The translations under genes and the position numbers were made by a program. From Pseudoneurospora amorphoporcata (taxonomy: Eukaryota; Ascomycota; Sordariomycetes; Sordariales; Sordariaceae), in assembly GCA_033297205.1 (NCBI GenBank), contig MU859281.1:1-55346 (forward strand): 55,346 nucleotides of DNA. Reading direction: 5' to 3'. The notes under the pieces were generated by a model that was not told the DNA's origin, did no database searches, and saw nothing but the letters and a program-made list of their open reading frames with translations. Position 1 is the stretch's first letter, and the number at the start of each line of letters is the position of its first letter. Of this stretch, positions 34,893 through 45,122 are shown one piece after another.

Positions 34893-35373
34893 TGTTACGA
34901 ACTTAAGCAGCACGAGGGCCGCCCGGACCACCAACAACGGACGATGTAACCCCAGGGGCTAGGGTTGGGGTAGAGGTCGTATGCAGGTGCTCACGACTAA
35001 GCGAGGCGCTCACGAAGGAACAGGCGCTCACGGTGAGCAGGTGCTCACAAAGTGAGCAAGCGCTCACGAAGTGAGCAGGCATCCACGGTGAGCCAGATAT
35101 CGTCGGTAAGCAAGCACACAACACTAGATAGACATAGGACTCACTGGTTGTGAGTAGCCGGAGACAGATATCTCGCAGAGGGCGAGTAGGTATAAAGGGG
35201 CGACTGGAGAACTCAGATTGTCAGATAGTTCGACAGTAGTCAATTGATCTTTATCACCGAGACACCTATAACGCTACCATACTTGTTGTGAACCTTTTGG
35301 CTTCACCGAACAGCACTGATAGTCTTTACCTTCAGCTATCCTACTTAGGCACATCAGACTGCCATTCGTCACA
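34893..35373 (+). mobile_element. LTR-like fragment with TATA box and hexamer repeats
   Basis: The segment starts TGTTACGAAC and can be ended at CGTCACA, giving TG...CA ends. At about 35191 it carries GTATAAAGGGG, a TATA box in a position typical of a retrotransposon LTR promoter. Tandem GCTCAC/GTGAGC words fill about 34985-35110. No matching target duplication is visible at these ends, so the borders are provisional. A purine tract at about 35400-35412 lies to the right. It could instead be an unclassified repeat. Confidence 0.4.
34985..35110. repeat. Palindromic GTGAGC/GCTCAC repeat cluster
   Basis: The word GCTCAC or its complement GTGAGC occurs about nine times at irregular short spacing. 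It includes the palindrome GTGAGCAGGTGCTCAC and near copies, giving several potential hairpins. Confidence 0.8.
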
Positions 35374-35637
35374 TTATTCGATTAAACGCAATCAGTTTAA
35401 AAAAAGGGGGAGGTATTATACAGTTGGGTTAGGATTTAGGATTGTATTATACTAAAATATAACCTTAACTATACGAGCTTAGAAAATATCGTATACGAAA
35501 TACGAATTGATTTTGCTATACAAAATAGGGTACTTTATATACTAACTATATTTAGCTATTAGGTAAAGTAAGTGCGGTATATTAAATTAAAAAAGAGTAC
35601 GCGAGGACATTAAGGACGGTGTGGGAAGTTAAGCTCT

Positions 35638-36352
35638 ATTATAATATATAGCCATTTTAACTAGTAAAATGCCGTTTTCTCGTATTATCTAACATCCCTA
35701 CTCAAGCTAACAAGTGCGCTAAGACTGCTATAAGTGTACTAAGACCGCTAGAGTCGTAATACTTTTATAGTATTGTAAATTTCAATATCTCCGTATATCA
35801 CAGGATTAGACCTGTGATGTGCAACACTGCACTGGTCGCTTCCAGAGCTGGTCACGGCACGCATGCCATGCCCTCTGCGCTAGCTATCACGTGCAGGTTC
35901 ACGTGCGTGCCCGGACTGGTGCCATAGGACTTACGCCCATATAGCTAGTCCTCCACGCACACTCTCCTCCTTCCTCTTCTTATGCAACAACGCATATCTC
36001 ACCCCACCCTATACGATGCCCTCTCGCCCCGTGATACTGTAGGAAGGTGGCAATGGTATCGATAGAGGGACAGCGGCGACGAGGCATCTATATAGTAAAT
36101 TTTAATGTTTCCGTAGGAAGGTTGTGATGGTATCGATAGAGGAACGGCGGCGATAAGGTATCGTTTAGAAAATTTTGTAAATATTTTGTACGTTAAGATT
36201 TAAGAATTTTAGCAAGGAAAACAGAGATTTCACATACAGCTGTCGTAGTAGAGTTTGGACTGTCAATAGACTGCTAGAGGCTTAGCAGGGTTGGGGTTAT
36301 ATATAGGATACGTGTGTGTGTAGGAACCTATGTGTGTGGGCCTAGTTTCCCT
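35638..36352. mobile_element. Decayed, rearranged relative of the 20.4-kb inverted-repeat element
   Basis: About 35640-35762 aligns forward to 20432-20555 of the intact element, and about 36164-36350 aligns forward to 20762-20945, ending at GTGTGTGGGCCTAGTTT. Between them the interior matches in reverse: 35762-35800 matches the complement of about 20685-20715, and 36044-36097 matches the complement of 20597-20648. The latter block is repeated at 36115-36165. Roughly 240 bp at 35805-36043 have no counterpart in the intact copy. The left terminal repeat is missing. Many C-to-T and G-to-A differences suggest RIP. Confidence 0.7.
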
Positions 36353-36777
36353 CTATAGTAGAATAACCAAATATATACTTAAAAGGTACAAGAGCCAGAC
36401 TATGTCAAGTTGGGTATTACTTATTGCAATTAAGCTAGGTACCCTCAAGTGTCGACCTTTACAAGACGGATGGCCTTGATGTTGCCCGAGGGCATTGCCA
36501 TTACGACTATAACTATGTACTGTGTGCCATGTCCCATTTCATGCTCCTTCATCCATGAGGCAGCTGATATCCCTTCCAATTTCCTTTCCATCATGCATTG
36601 ATCCGTAACGCCGAACTTGCAAGCAAAACAACAAATGAATATGCTAATGGGATATCCTTCCATGCAGTAAGCCACCAACAGATTGCTCCAACCAGGTAGG
36701 TACAAAATCGCTTGCTCCAAGACCGTCAACACTTGTCGTAACACATCCTCTCCGATTGTGGTGACTGGTGAGCTACC

Positions 36778-38067
36778 TTAGGCCCACTTGCCCAAAAGTG
36801 CCATTACGAAGCAGCCGGCGAACAAGCAAGCCAACATGAACAGCACTCGGGTTCTATCGCGAGTGCGGTTCGGGTTGAAGAGAAAGTCGCGGGCGAGAAG
36901 CTCGACGAGGCCAGTGTACAACAGGATGCCAGCCGAGATGGAGTCCAGGACGCCGGAGACAATCGAGGCAGTAAACCCGGTGCTCTCGTAAGTGGTAGCC
37001 ACGCCAAGACCGATAGCCAGCGCGATGGGAGTAGTAAGGCCGTAGGCGAAGCACAAAACCCAGGGCATCCAACCCAGGCGCCTCGGGAAGGGGATCGACG
37101 ACAAGCGAGCACCGATACCAAGGCCCTCGAAGGCCTGATGGAAGACGACGACAGGATAAAGAGTGCTGAACTCCTCGCCAACGACACCGAGGTTCAGGCC
37201 AATGATGGCCGAGTGGAAAAGCACGCCGAACTCGAGGATCAGAAAGGCGGCAATCTGCTCGCGGAAGATTCTCTCGGAAGCCGGGGAGTCGCCAGTCAAA
37301 AAGGCGTGGCTCTCGATGTCGATGGTATCCTTCGAGTGGTCATGAGAGCTGTGAGTGCCGGTGGGGGGCGGCGCAGTGGGATGAGCGGCGGATACCTGGG
37401 CGTCCTGGGCGTCCTGGTCGCCAGAGTGGAGGAACTGGTGACTGGCGTGGGCGTCATGACCGGTGGTGGACTGCTTGCGAGGAGAGTCATGACAGTCATC
37501 ATGGGACTCTGAAGTGTTGCCGTCATCGGTAGAGTTTGCGCCATCAGTGGTATGGGCGGGGCAGGTGGTGATGGCCTTCTCGATGCTGATGTCGGCTTGG
37601 TCACACTCGTACTTCTGCTCGACGTACCACTCTGCGCCAAAGTCCAAAAGGAAGATGAACATGACCGAAGTCATGGCAATAGCGGGAGGCCACGAGTAGG
37701 CGTCCCAGCCCTTGGTCATGCCGACGCAAGAGGCCGGGCCGATCTCCTCGTAGGCCGGGTCGAGAAGGTGGATGAAGGCTGTGGCAATGATGACCCCGGC
37801 GCCGAAGTAGCGCGCGAAGAGGTAGACATAGCGGGGGATGCGAAGGCGAGGGATGCGAGTGGCAAGAACCGGGAAGAGAGTGGTCAAAGAAGAGGTGGCC
37901 ATGATGACGAAGAGGGCCGAGATGCGAAGGCCAACGCGACCATCGTAGTCGTTGGGGGAGGCGTTCAAGTAACAGACCACGGTGCGAGGGTCTGCGGTGT
38001 CGAGGTCGACAAGCTGAGGGTTGAAAGCCTCGGAAGCCGAGGCGGTATCGGCAGCGGAGGACGACAT
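36778..38067 (-). CDS. tzn-1: ZIP-family zinc transporter, plasma-membrane type (tzn-1 homologue)
   Basis: A 429-residue single-exon ZIP carrier moving zinc, and perhaps iron, into the cytosol. After a short extracellular N-terminus with DPRTVVCYLNASPNDYDGRVGLR, membrane segments begin near residue 44. The segment with ARYFGAGVIIATAFIHLL is followed by a long cytosolic loop (about 170-265) rich in His, Asp and Ser, with HDDCHD, HDAHASH and THSSHDHS clusters, as expected for metal sensing or binding. The diagnostic metal-site helices are FHSAIIGLNLG (about 285-295) and HQAFEGLGIGARL (about 308-320). The protein ends in LACLFAGCFVMALLGKWA. Length and layout match the fungal Zrt1/Zrt2 type. The gene symbol rests on remembered synteny and similarity to Neurospora tzn-1. 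It lies on the same strand as, and upstream of, the metallothionein-like gene, separated by the transposon relic. Confidence 0.88.
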   Translation of the reverse strand: MSSSAADTASASEAFNPQLVDLDTADPRTVVCYLNASPNDYDGRVGLRISALFVIMATSSLTTLFPVLATRIPRLRIPRYVYLFARYFGAGVIIATAFIHLLDPAYEEIGPASCVGMTKGWDAYSWPPAIAMTSVMFIFLLDFGAEWYVEQKYECDQADISIEKAITTCPAHTTDGANSTDDGNTSESHDDCHDSPRKQSTTGHDAHASHQFLHSGDQDAQDAQVSAAHPTAPPPTGTHSSHDHSKDTIDIESHAFLTGDSPASERIFREQIAAFLILEFGVLFHSAIIGLNLGVVGEEFSTLYPVVVFHQAFEGLGIGARLSSIPFPRRLGWMPWVLCFAYGLTTPIALAIGLGVATTYESTGFTASIVSGVLDSISAGILLYTGLVELLARDFLFNPNRTRDRTRVLFMLACLFAGCFVMALLGKWA

Positions 38068-38516
38068 GTTTTGGAGATAACCTATGATAACTCGTCAGAT
38101 GGCGTTGACGAGGAGAAAGGATGATGAGGTTTTAGGTGAGAGAGAACGTTCAAGGTGATGATGATGCAAGGTCACGCAAAACGTGAGCAGTACTGCGTAC
38201 CTAGTGCGTCGAGCTGACTGCACAACGGGAGGGGGGAACTCTATCCGACGTGCAAAGTCGGAAGGAGTGAGTGAGGTGAGTGGACGATGAATGAACGACG
38301 TACCTGAGCGACGTGGCACTTGTGGTTTTGGTGGTGGTGGAGTAGATTAACAAGGATAAGGAAGCTTGATGATCTCGGCGCTTGTGTTGTCAACTTTGCG
38401 ACCGAGTGGAAGTTGTTGGTGGGGGAAAGGAAAGAAGCTGGGATTGCTTCCAGAAGAAAAAAAGAAAAGTTTGTGTGGGATTCTGTAGGCAGTAGAATCT
38501 GCGGCGCGGATCAGTC

Positions 38517-38545
<29 letters not shown>
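38517..38545. repeat. A29 homopolymer
   Basis: Uninterrupted run of 29 A, about 450 bases upstream of the ZIP start codon. Confidence 0.9.
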
Positions 38546-38547
<2 letters not shown>

Positions 38548-40431
38548 AGGCAGAATTCTACCTAGAAATGCGTCTTGTCGTCCGAAGTATGCTGCAATCA
38601 GCCGCCTGCGTGGACAGTTGACTGTGTGTATTGTGGACTGATGGCACAAGAACATGAACGAAATGAATGGAGTGACGGTAACCTGAACTTTAAGTATTTT
38701 CCAGCAAAGGGAAGGAAAGGGAAATATCGGACGAGGAAGTGAATGGCAGGATTTTCCATATTCGATCCGCAGGGTTTTCAACCTTCAGGATATATGGCGC
38801 AAAAAGTCACTTGCTTCCACTCGGTCGTGTTTCTGTTTGTAACGGGCAGACTAGGATGTTTTTCTTGAGAACCTTGATGGCCAAAAGGGCCCGTGACTGG
38901 ACTGGCTGTTGATACCACCTCACTCTTTCCATTCACCTTGACCTTGTTGGTTGGCCCAGCTTCCGACTTGGTGGAGCGAAGGAGGGGAAGGAAGGAAGGA
39001 GCGCCAACGAACCGGATTGGCTGCATCTCTGGCATATTTATTTTTCAATAAGGTAAGGTACCTACGGCATGCGGCTCCGGGATTGTCGACTTCTCTCTCA
39101 GCCTTTGGAAAGTTGACGTGGAGTGGATCGTCGTCCATCAGCTAATAAGGTAGCTGTGCCGCCAATCCCGAGTGACCAAGTAGAATAACCTCATTGTTCA
39201 CTCGGCCACAAAACACGCGTTGCTGGGAAGGGGATACCAAATTCATATAGGACAGTGGAGCGAGAGGCCAAAGCCAGGGAATATTTGTCGAACCGGCGCA
39301 TTTGTGCCTTTTAAAAAGCTCCCTCCTTTTCGCCAAAACATTGATTGCCATGGTCTGGGTCTCCTCCGGACCCCAAAAAAGGTTGGCCGTCAAGGTTCTC
39401 ATTTGTGGTCTGTGCGTCGTCAGCATGACGCATACATGACCTGTCTGTGGTCGTTTGAAGCTGGACTGTTTTGGTGACTATTCGCTACACCCTTGACCGC
39501 TAGGACAGATTGGGATCGATGGTCCATTTTTCAAATCAGTCAAGCTTTTGTCAAGCTTTTTACTTGCACGCAGGAACTGGTGTGGTGGTGGATGAATGTT
39601 CTCCACCGATGTGGTCTGCGGGGAACGCCTTCTCTGCTTCCCGACGTTTGGAGTTGTGAGACGAGGTACAAAGAAGAAGGCGTCCAGATTGTACTACTTG
39701 CGAGCTACTATTTGCCGCTATGATGATGCAATATCGTGATTTTCGATCTGGAATCCCTTTGGTGGTAATAGACCAACAACCGCTCGACATCAATCATGAA
39801 AGCGTTTGTCGCGGGAAAGCAACCAATAGATGAATAGGAAGACGGCACGGCCCTGATTACTAAGAAAGTCAGGGCAAACACCAGGAACCCAGGGCAGTCT
39901 GAGACATTCACCTATCTTATCTCATCAGGGTCTACTGATGGTCCCTTCATTTTGAGAAGCATTGGATGTATTCATCCGAGACATCAGCCCCTTTCGTACC
40001 TCATCAACCAGCTTCCGCCTCTTCGCGCAGACTTTCCATTGATGTTGTTTCCAAGCGTGCGGATTGTACCTTGGCTACACAGGGCAGAGCGGATGATACC
40101 TACCTGTAGCTTACGACAAAAGTTCCACACAACATGTCACTGCACCGACTCAGCGCACTTACCGAGCGAGCCTCGGCGAGGTGACGAGACACAAGCACCA
40201 CAAGCACAACAACAACGACAACGGACGTTAAATCTCTTGTTGGGTGAGAACGGGAAAGTGATTCCATGGCCCGGTGTTGTATTGGGTCAGAGACGGGAGA
40301 AGGCGGGCCGGGATTGAAACGGGAACGGGACTGGAGGAAGGACGAACCACTCACGGACCATGCACTGACGAACTTGTCTCCCCGGATTGCCATGTGCCGG
40401 TCACAGGGACAAGACAAGAGCTCTTCTTCCG

Positions 40432-40459
<28 letters not shown>
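40432..40459. repeat. A28 homopolymer
   Basis: Uninterrupted run of 28 A in gene-free DNA. No flanking duplication typical of retroposition is obvious. Confidence 0.9.
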
Positions 40460-40463
<4 letters not shown>

Positions 40464-43114
40464 CCGTCCTCCACGGGCAAACACCTGCTTTGTGTAGCAA
40501 GGTGACCATGGTGCGCCGCAAACACTTGGCTACCTAGGTGTTAATGAGGCGGCCCGTATCACGGAACTTGTTGCTTATTCTGGAAGCTTGGAACCTGGAA
40601 GTGCTCTGTCGATCACCCCACAAATGAGGTAGTTCTGGTCCGTTGGAGACGGGGAGAAAAAGTGAGTCCCTCTGACCGATCGCGGGATAGAAAATGTATG
40701 GTATCTAGCTATGGTAGGTAGTCAACCTTTGTAGCCCGGGACGACTGACAGAAGTGTTTGTATGAATCAGCGGGACCGGTAAGCACTAACAGCTGACCGC
40801 CACGATAATGGGGCATACTGTTAGTGTCAAACGAATTCATTATCTGGCAGTTGCACACCGAGGAGTCGTTTCACCAGCACTTCCATCCATCCATCAATCC
40901 ATGTTTGGGCTGGACTCGTCTCGTTGCAAATCACCATCAAGTCAATAATATACTTGGCATCTCGAACTATCAGAACGCCACATGCAGCCATCATCCAGCC
41001 CCTGTCCGACCATGTCAGCGCCACAGTCCAACAACATCCGAGTTTAATCCATTTTGCACTGCGCTCTCTGCACCGAACTTGCCTGATTCCGTCCCAAGGA
41101 ACCGTACAACAGGTTTGATAGATTGTTTGCTTTGTGACAGAAGCAACCATGTTCATGAACTTGATGCTGAGGAAGTTTTCCAAGGTTTCCAAGACGGAAG
41201 CCATCCAACGCGGATTGTTATTATTAAATGGTGGACATGGGTGCAGGTGGGCAGACAGACAAGACCGAAACAAGTCGGAATGTTGAAGGGACCAACAGAA
41301 CCGCGCTCCAAACCTGAGTGTAAACCGAGCAAGTTTGCCATGCACCCATCATTCTTGCGCGCGGCTCTCATCTTTTCAAGGGATGGGCGCGCCAAGGATA
41401 GTCATATTTAAACCCAACCTGCCAACTTGAGGATAAACGCCAAGGAAACCGTTATCCCTCATCTTATCAAAGATACAAAAACAAGCATTTAGAACTTTAA
41501 TATTGGGGTCCGTGTGGTTGCAATACTGCGAGATTCTCGTTAAGCACCGTTGTGTTCGATGGCACGCCAAGCGGACGGGCATGGTTTAAGGAACAGGCCT
41601 GACAGGGTAGCGCTGATGTAGCGCTGATGGCGAACATGTGATGCCCACCTTGTTGTTTGTGCAATAAGATGTGAGATGTGATGAACTTGATGGCCTGGAA
41701 GGACGGTAGGGCGGTAGGATGGTGGTGTAGTATTGTTGTTGCGAATATGAGATCCGAATCCGAGAATCAAGAAAAAGAGAGATTGGACTTTGAAGACATG
41801 GAAGGAAGGGAGACGGATGGATGGCGATATCAGACACTGTTATTGTCGTCATGGAATTGTCATCAAGGTGAGTAGTATCAAGTCATGACTGACCCCTTTT
41901 CAGATTCAGAGATCCGATATCATTACCACTGGCACAACAGCGGGAAAACGTGGGAGAAACCGTTGAGATGCTTTGTTTTCTGTTGTTTCCGTGATGGTGT
42001 CGTCACTTTCTTGAACAAGGACAAGGCCCTGAAACCTGGGCGCTTCTCAGGTACAGGTTTTAGCGGTGTGGAGGCGGTGGATTGTGGTGGATTCTCGTGA
42101 GACTGTGGGACTGGGGGAGAGAAAGAAAGCTCAGTGTTTCCTTTGTCTTTTAGTGGTAATTGTTAGTGCTTCAGGCCATTGGACGCTAGACTAGCGCCAG
42201 TCGCAAGATGGACCCCACGTCCCTGCCCTGCTGTCGGTACCTGTCTCAAATGCAAGCAAGCCCCTGTACCCCCAATGTCCCCAACAATTACCCCGGAAAA
42301 GGAAAGAAGTCCGGAGGACGACAAGAAGGGAGGAGTTCCTCTCTTGTCTTTCTCCTTGGAGTCATGGCCTTTGTTTCCTGCTTCAATGTTGTAAAAAAAG
42401 CCAAACACCACGCGTATCACCAACACTCTACACCACCATTGTTGGCACCAACCTGATAAACAATGGGCCAACGGTTGATAGCCAACCGCAAGCAAACATT
42501 GTGCTGATCTGGAGGAATGCTCCTTGAAAACGGTCTCCCCATTACCATCAATACGACGCAACATCCGCCTTCATTTCGTTTTCCCCCCTTGTTTACTTTC
42601 ATATGGCTCGGCTACCTCCCCCGGATATCGGAACCCCGGCACTTCCTCGGTACCCGCACCCAGGTCATGTTCAATTCCTCGTCGACAATGTCTGTCTCAC
42701 TTGATTCGATCTGTCAGCTGCGCGATACAGCACGATATGTCACGATAGTCGACCATACTCGGGGGCAATCACCGCATCTGCTATACATGGTGTATGTAGC
42801 CCTTTTCTATACAAAGAGCAAACAAAAAGCCACCAGGGCTGTCATCAGTGACTTGTAGTAACACGCCGCAGACGCCATACCACCAACCTCTTTGGTCTTG
42901 AACGCCAACCGTGCGGCACGAAAAACCCCTTGCTTCCTTTCGGGCTGCGACCAGGATTCGGACAAGCATATACGAATCCACCCTAGACGAACAAAAAGAC
43001 AGAAGAAGCCAAGTCACCCCCCCGAGTAGTCGACGAAGCCGAAAGAAAAAAAAGGCCTGCGCCAGATCTTTCACAACCTGATCAGACATGAAACTATCCT
43101 CGGCTTGAAGAAAC

Positions 43115-45122
43115 ATGTCCCAATCAGCAATGTGGACCGACGATGTCGATGCAGATCCCGACTCGGACCTCTCCTCGAGCGAGTGTAACGTCGACTACAG
43201 AAACGACAGGGAACAGGTCCACGTCTACCACGCCTACGCACCTCAGATCCAAATTCAACAGGACCATCACTACCCACAAACACAGTCACGCATTTTTCTT
43301 GCCGCACCCCGCTCCACGAATCCCATACTGTCGAGATCGGCCTCCATAGGCCATGCCCATACAACTGGCGACCATGCCACCCCCCAACCGATTCCCAACT
43401 TCTCCCACCGACTCCCCCGGATCCCATACCATCACCACCATGTTCCTGAGCTGTTGGCCAGTCAAGACGACCTGAGCGTCACCGCCAGCCCTTCGACACC
43501 TACACCTATCACGCCTACTTGCAATGGGTTTCAGTTCGACGACGTTTTCCACCCCTTGTCGACCCCTTACCGTTCTCGCCTCGGCTCAACCCCTTCCAGC
43601 TTTGGACAGAGGACACCCAGTTTGCGCCCTGTATCGAACATGTCGAATTGTTTTCCCGACCCCGATGCGGTCTCAATCACAAATAGTCCTACGCTAGCAA
43701 CAACCACAGCAGTATCCAGTTTATCCAGCTTCGAAACTCTCAAGGTCCAACCCGGTCGCGCACATATGCGGTCGGTATCCATTGGCGGGCCAATGTTGCA
43801 GATGGACGGGCCACCGGGGAAGCAGTCGTTGTCGTCCATCACGAGTGTGGCGTCCGAGGAGAGGAATCGAAATGCAAAGAATGCATCGCGTCGCATGGGC
43901 GGATTACTGGCACGCATTTGGCCTGCATCATCATCGAGCGAAAGGAGGAACCCACCAGCGGACCACAAGGGGTCCCTAACACCACACAAGCTAGAGCGAC
44001 CAAAGCTTGAGAATGCCCCATTAACAGGCGACGAACCATCTGGACCATCATCATCATCATCATCATACACCAGCAGATCCGAATGTGGGCCGCCGTCAAA
44101 GTCGCACTCGCTTGATGTCCAGACGCGGGGAAGCTCAGCATGGAAAGACGTCGGCGCAGCATTTGGCGTCGACTTGAAAGAAAGTGTCAGGATCGCGCCG
44201 TCAAAGATTCGAATATCCCACCGAGGGAAGAGCACGTCCTATCGTTTGTTTCCTTTGTCAGTGTACAAATGTTGCGAGTTTATACGAAACTCGGGTACGT
44301 CCGTCCCTTGCACCTTGTTCTTCCCTCTGTACATCACCGCTAACCCATGTCCAATTTCCAGGGTGCACCGACCCGTCGCTCTTTGCATCAACAGGCAACT
44401 CGCACAATGTTGCCCACCTGAAAGCCATGTTCAACACCGGACCGTCCTACGGTGACGACTTTGATTTCAACTCGCTAGGTCCCCAAGGCGATCCTTACAC
44501 GCCCTACGACGCAGCCCGCTTGATCCTCATCTATCTCGGCGAGTTGCCCAACCCACTGGTCTCGCAATCCGTGCTAAGAAGTTGGATCATGCTCGCCAGG
44601 CAACAAGGGGCGATAGAACCAGCAGCTCCCAAGCTAGAAGACATGGGCTTCGATTTCTGGACCGAAGCACTTAACCGACTCTCGCTGCACAACCGGAACC
44701 TCGTCAAACACCTACTTGATCTCTTCGCCGAGATGATGCTACTACGAAGTCGGGCAACAGCCAATATGCTCGTTGAAGCTCAAGGAAAGGGGAAAGGGAC
44801 CGTGGGACAACAGCAAGGGCAAGGGCAAGGGGTAGTCCACGAAGCAGATGCTCGCCGTCTGGCTTCTGCTCTGTCAAGGAGTATGTTCCATACAGATAAC
44901 ATGAATCTGGGGAAGAAGACATGGACGGCGTCGGCAGCGCATCCCACGTTGGCGCTGGCGTTTCTGATTAAGAAGAGAGGAGATTATGCGGCGAGTATTG
45001 GGAAGGCCGCGGCGATGGCGATGACGACGACGCCGGGACGCGCGAGGAGGAGGGAGTCGGAACTGTTCTTGCCGAGCACGAGGGAGATTATGGAGTGGAA
45101 GGGGGGACAGAGTTATTCTTGA
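43115..45122 (+). CDS. RhoGAP-domain protein with altered arginine finger
   Basis: Two exons, 43115-44294 and 44362-45122. The intron is 44295-44361 (GTACGT donor, GCTAACC branch, TTCCAG acceptor). They join in frame to 646 residues. The first 350 residues are Ser/Pro/His-rich and presumably disordered, with a serine run near 315. A RhoGAP fold begins at about residue 352 with FGVDLKESVRIA, then SYRLFPLSVYKCCEFI, ASTGNSHNVAHLKAMFNTGP, PYDAARLILIYLGELPNPLVS and NRNLVKHLLDLFAEM. RhoGAP domains stimulate GTP hydrolysis by Rho-family switches. Where active members have GIFRxSG, this protein has SLFASTG, putting Ala402 at the catalytic arginine position. It may therefore bind Rho without activating hydrolysis. 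The last third of the domain is also degenerate. Domain assignment comes from motif order. Confidence 0.78.

Larger units (their letters stand above)
34350..36440. other. AT-rich transposon graveyard (RIP-like)
   Basis: Composition changes sharply to A/T-rich with many TA steps at 34350-34890, 35400-35830 and 36100-36440. These enclose a less altered LTR-like piece and a mutated relative of the 20.4-kb element. Transitions from C to T and G to A against the intact copy (for example GCTGAGACCGCTG to GCTAAGACTGCTA) are the pattern expected of repeat-induced point mutation in Neurospora relatives. No coding frame survives. Confidence 0.7.
38068..43114. other. Gene-free stretch between ZIP and RhoGAP-like genes
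   Basis: About 5 kb of divergent intergenic DNA. It includes A29 at 38517-38545 and A28 at 40432-40459. The most open frames (about 40824-41411 plus and the opposite strand there) begin at non-ATG codons, overlap each other and contain no domain. C/A-rich sequence at 42860-43114 is probably the RhoGAP gene leader. No RNA gene recognised. Confidence 0.55.

Noticed and set aside
38517..40459. A29 and A28 tracts as retroposon tails
   Set aside because: No flanking target duplications and no recognisable retroposon body next to either tract.
40824..41411. 195-codon plus-strand frame and a 172-codon frame opposite
   Set aside because: The plus frame begins at GTG, not ATG. Neither strand shows motifs, and the openness is mutual.
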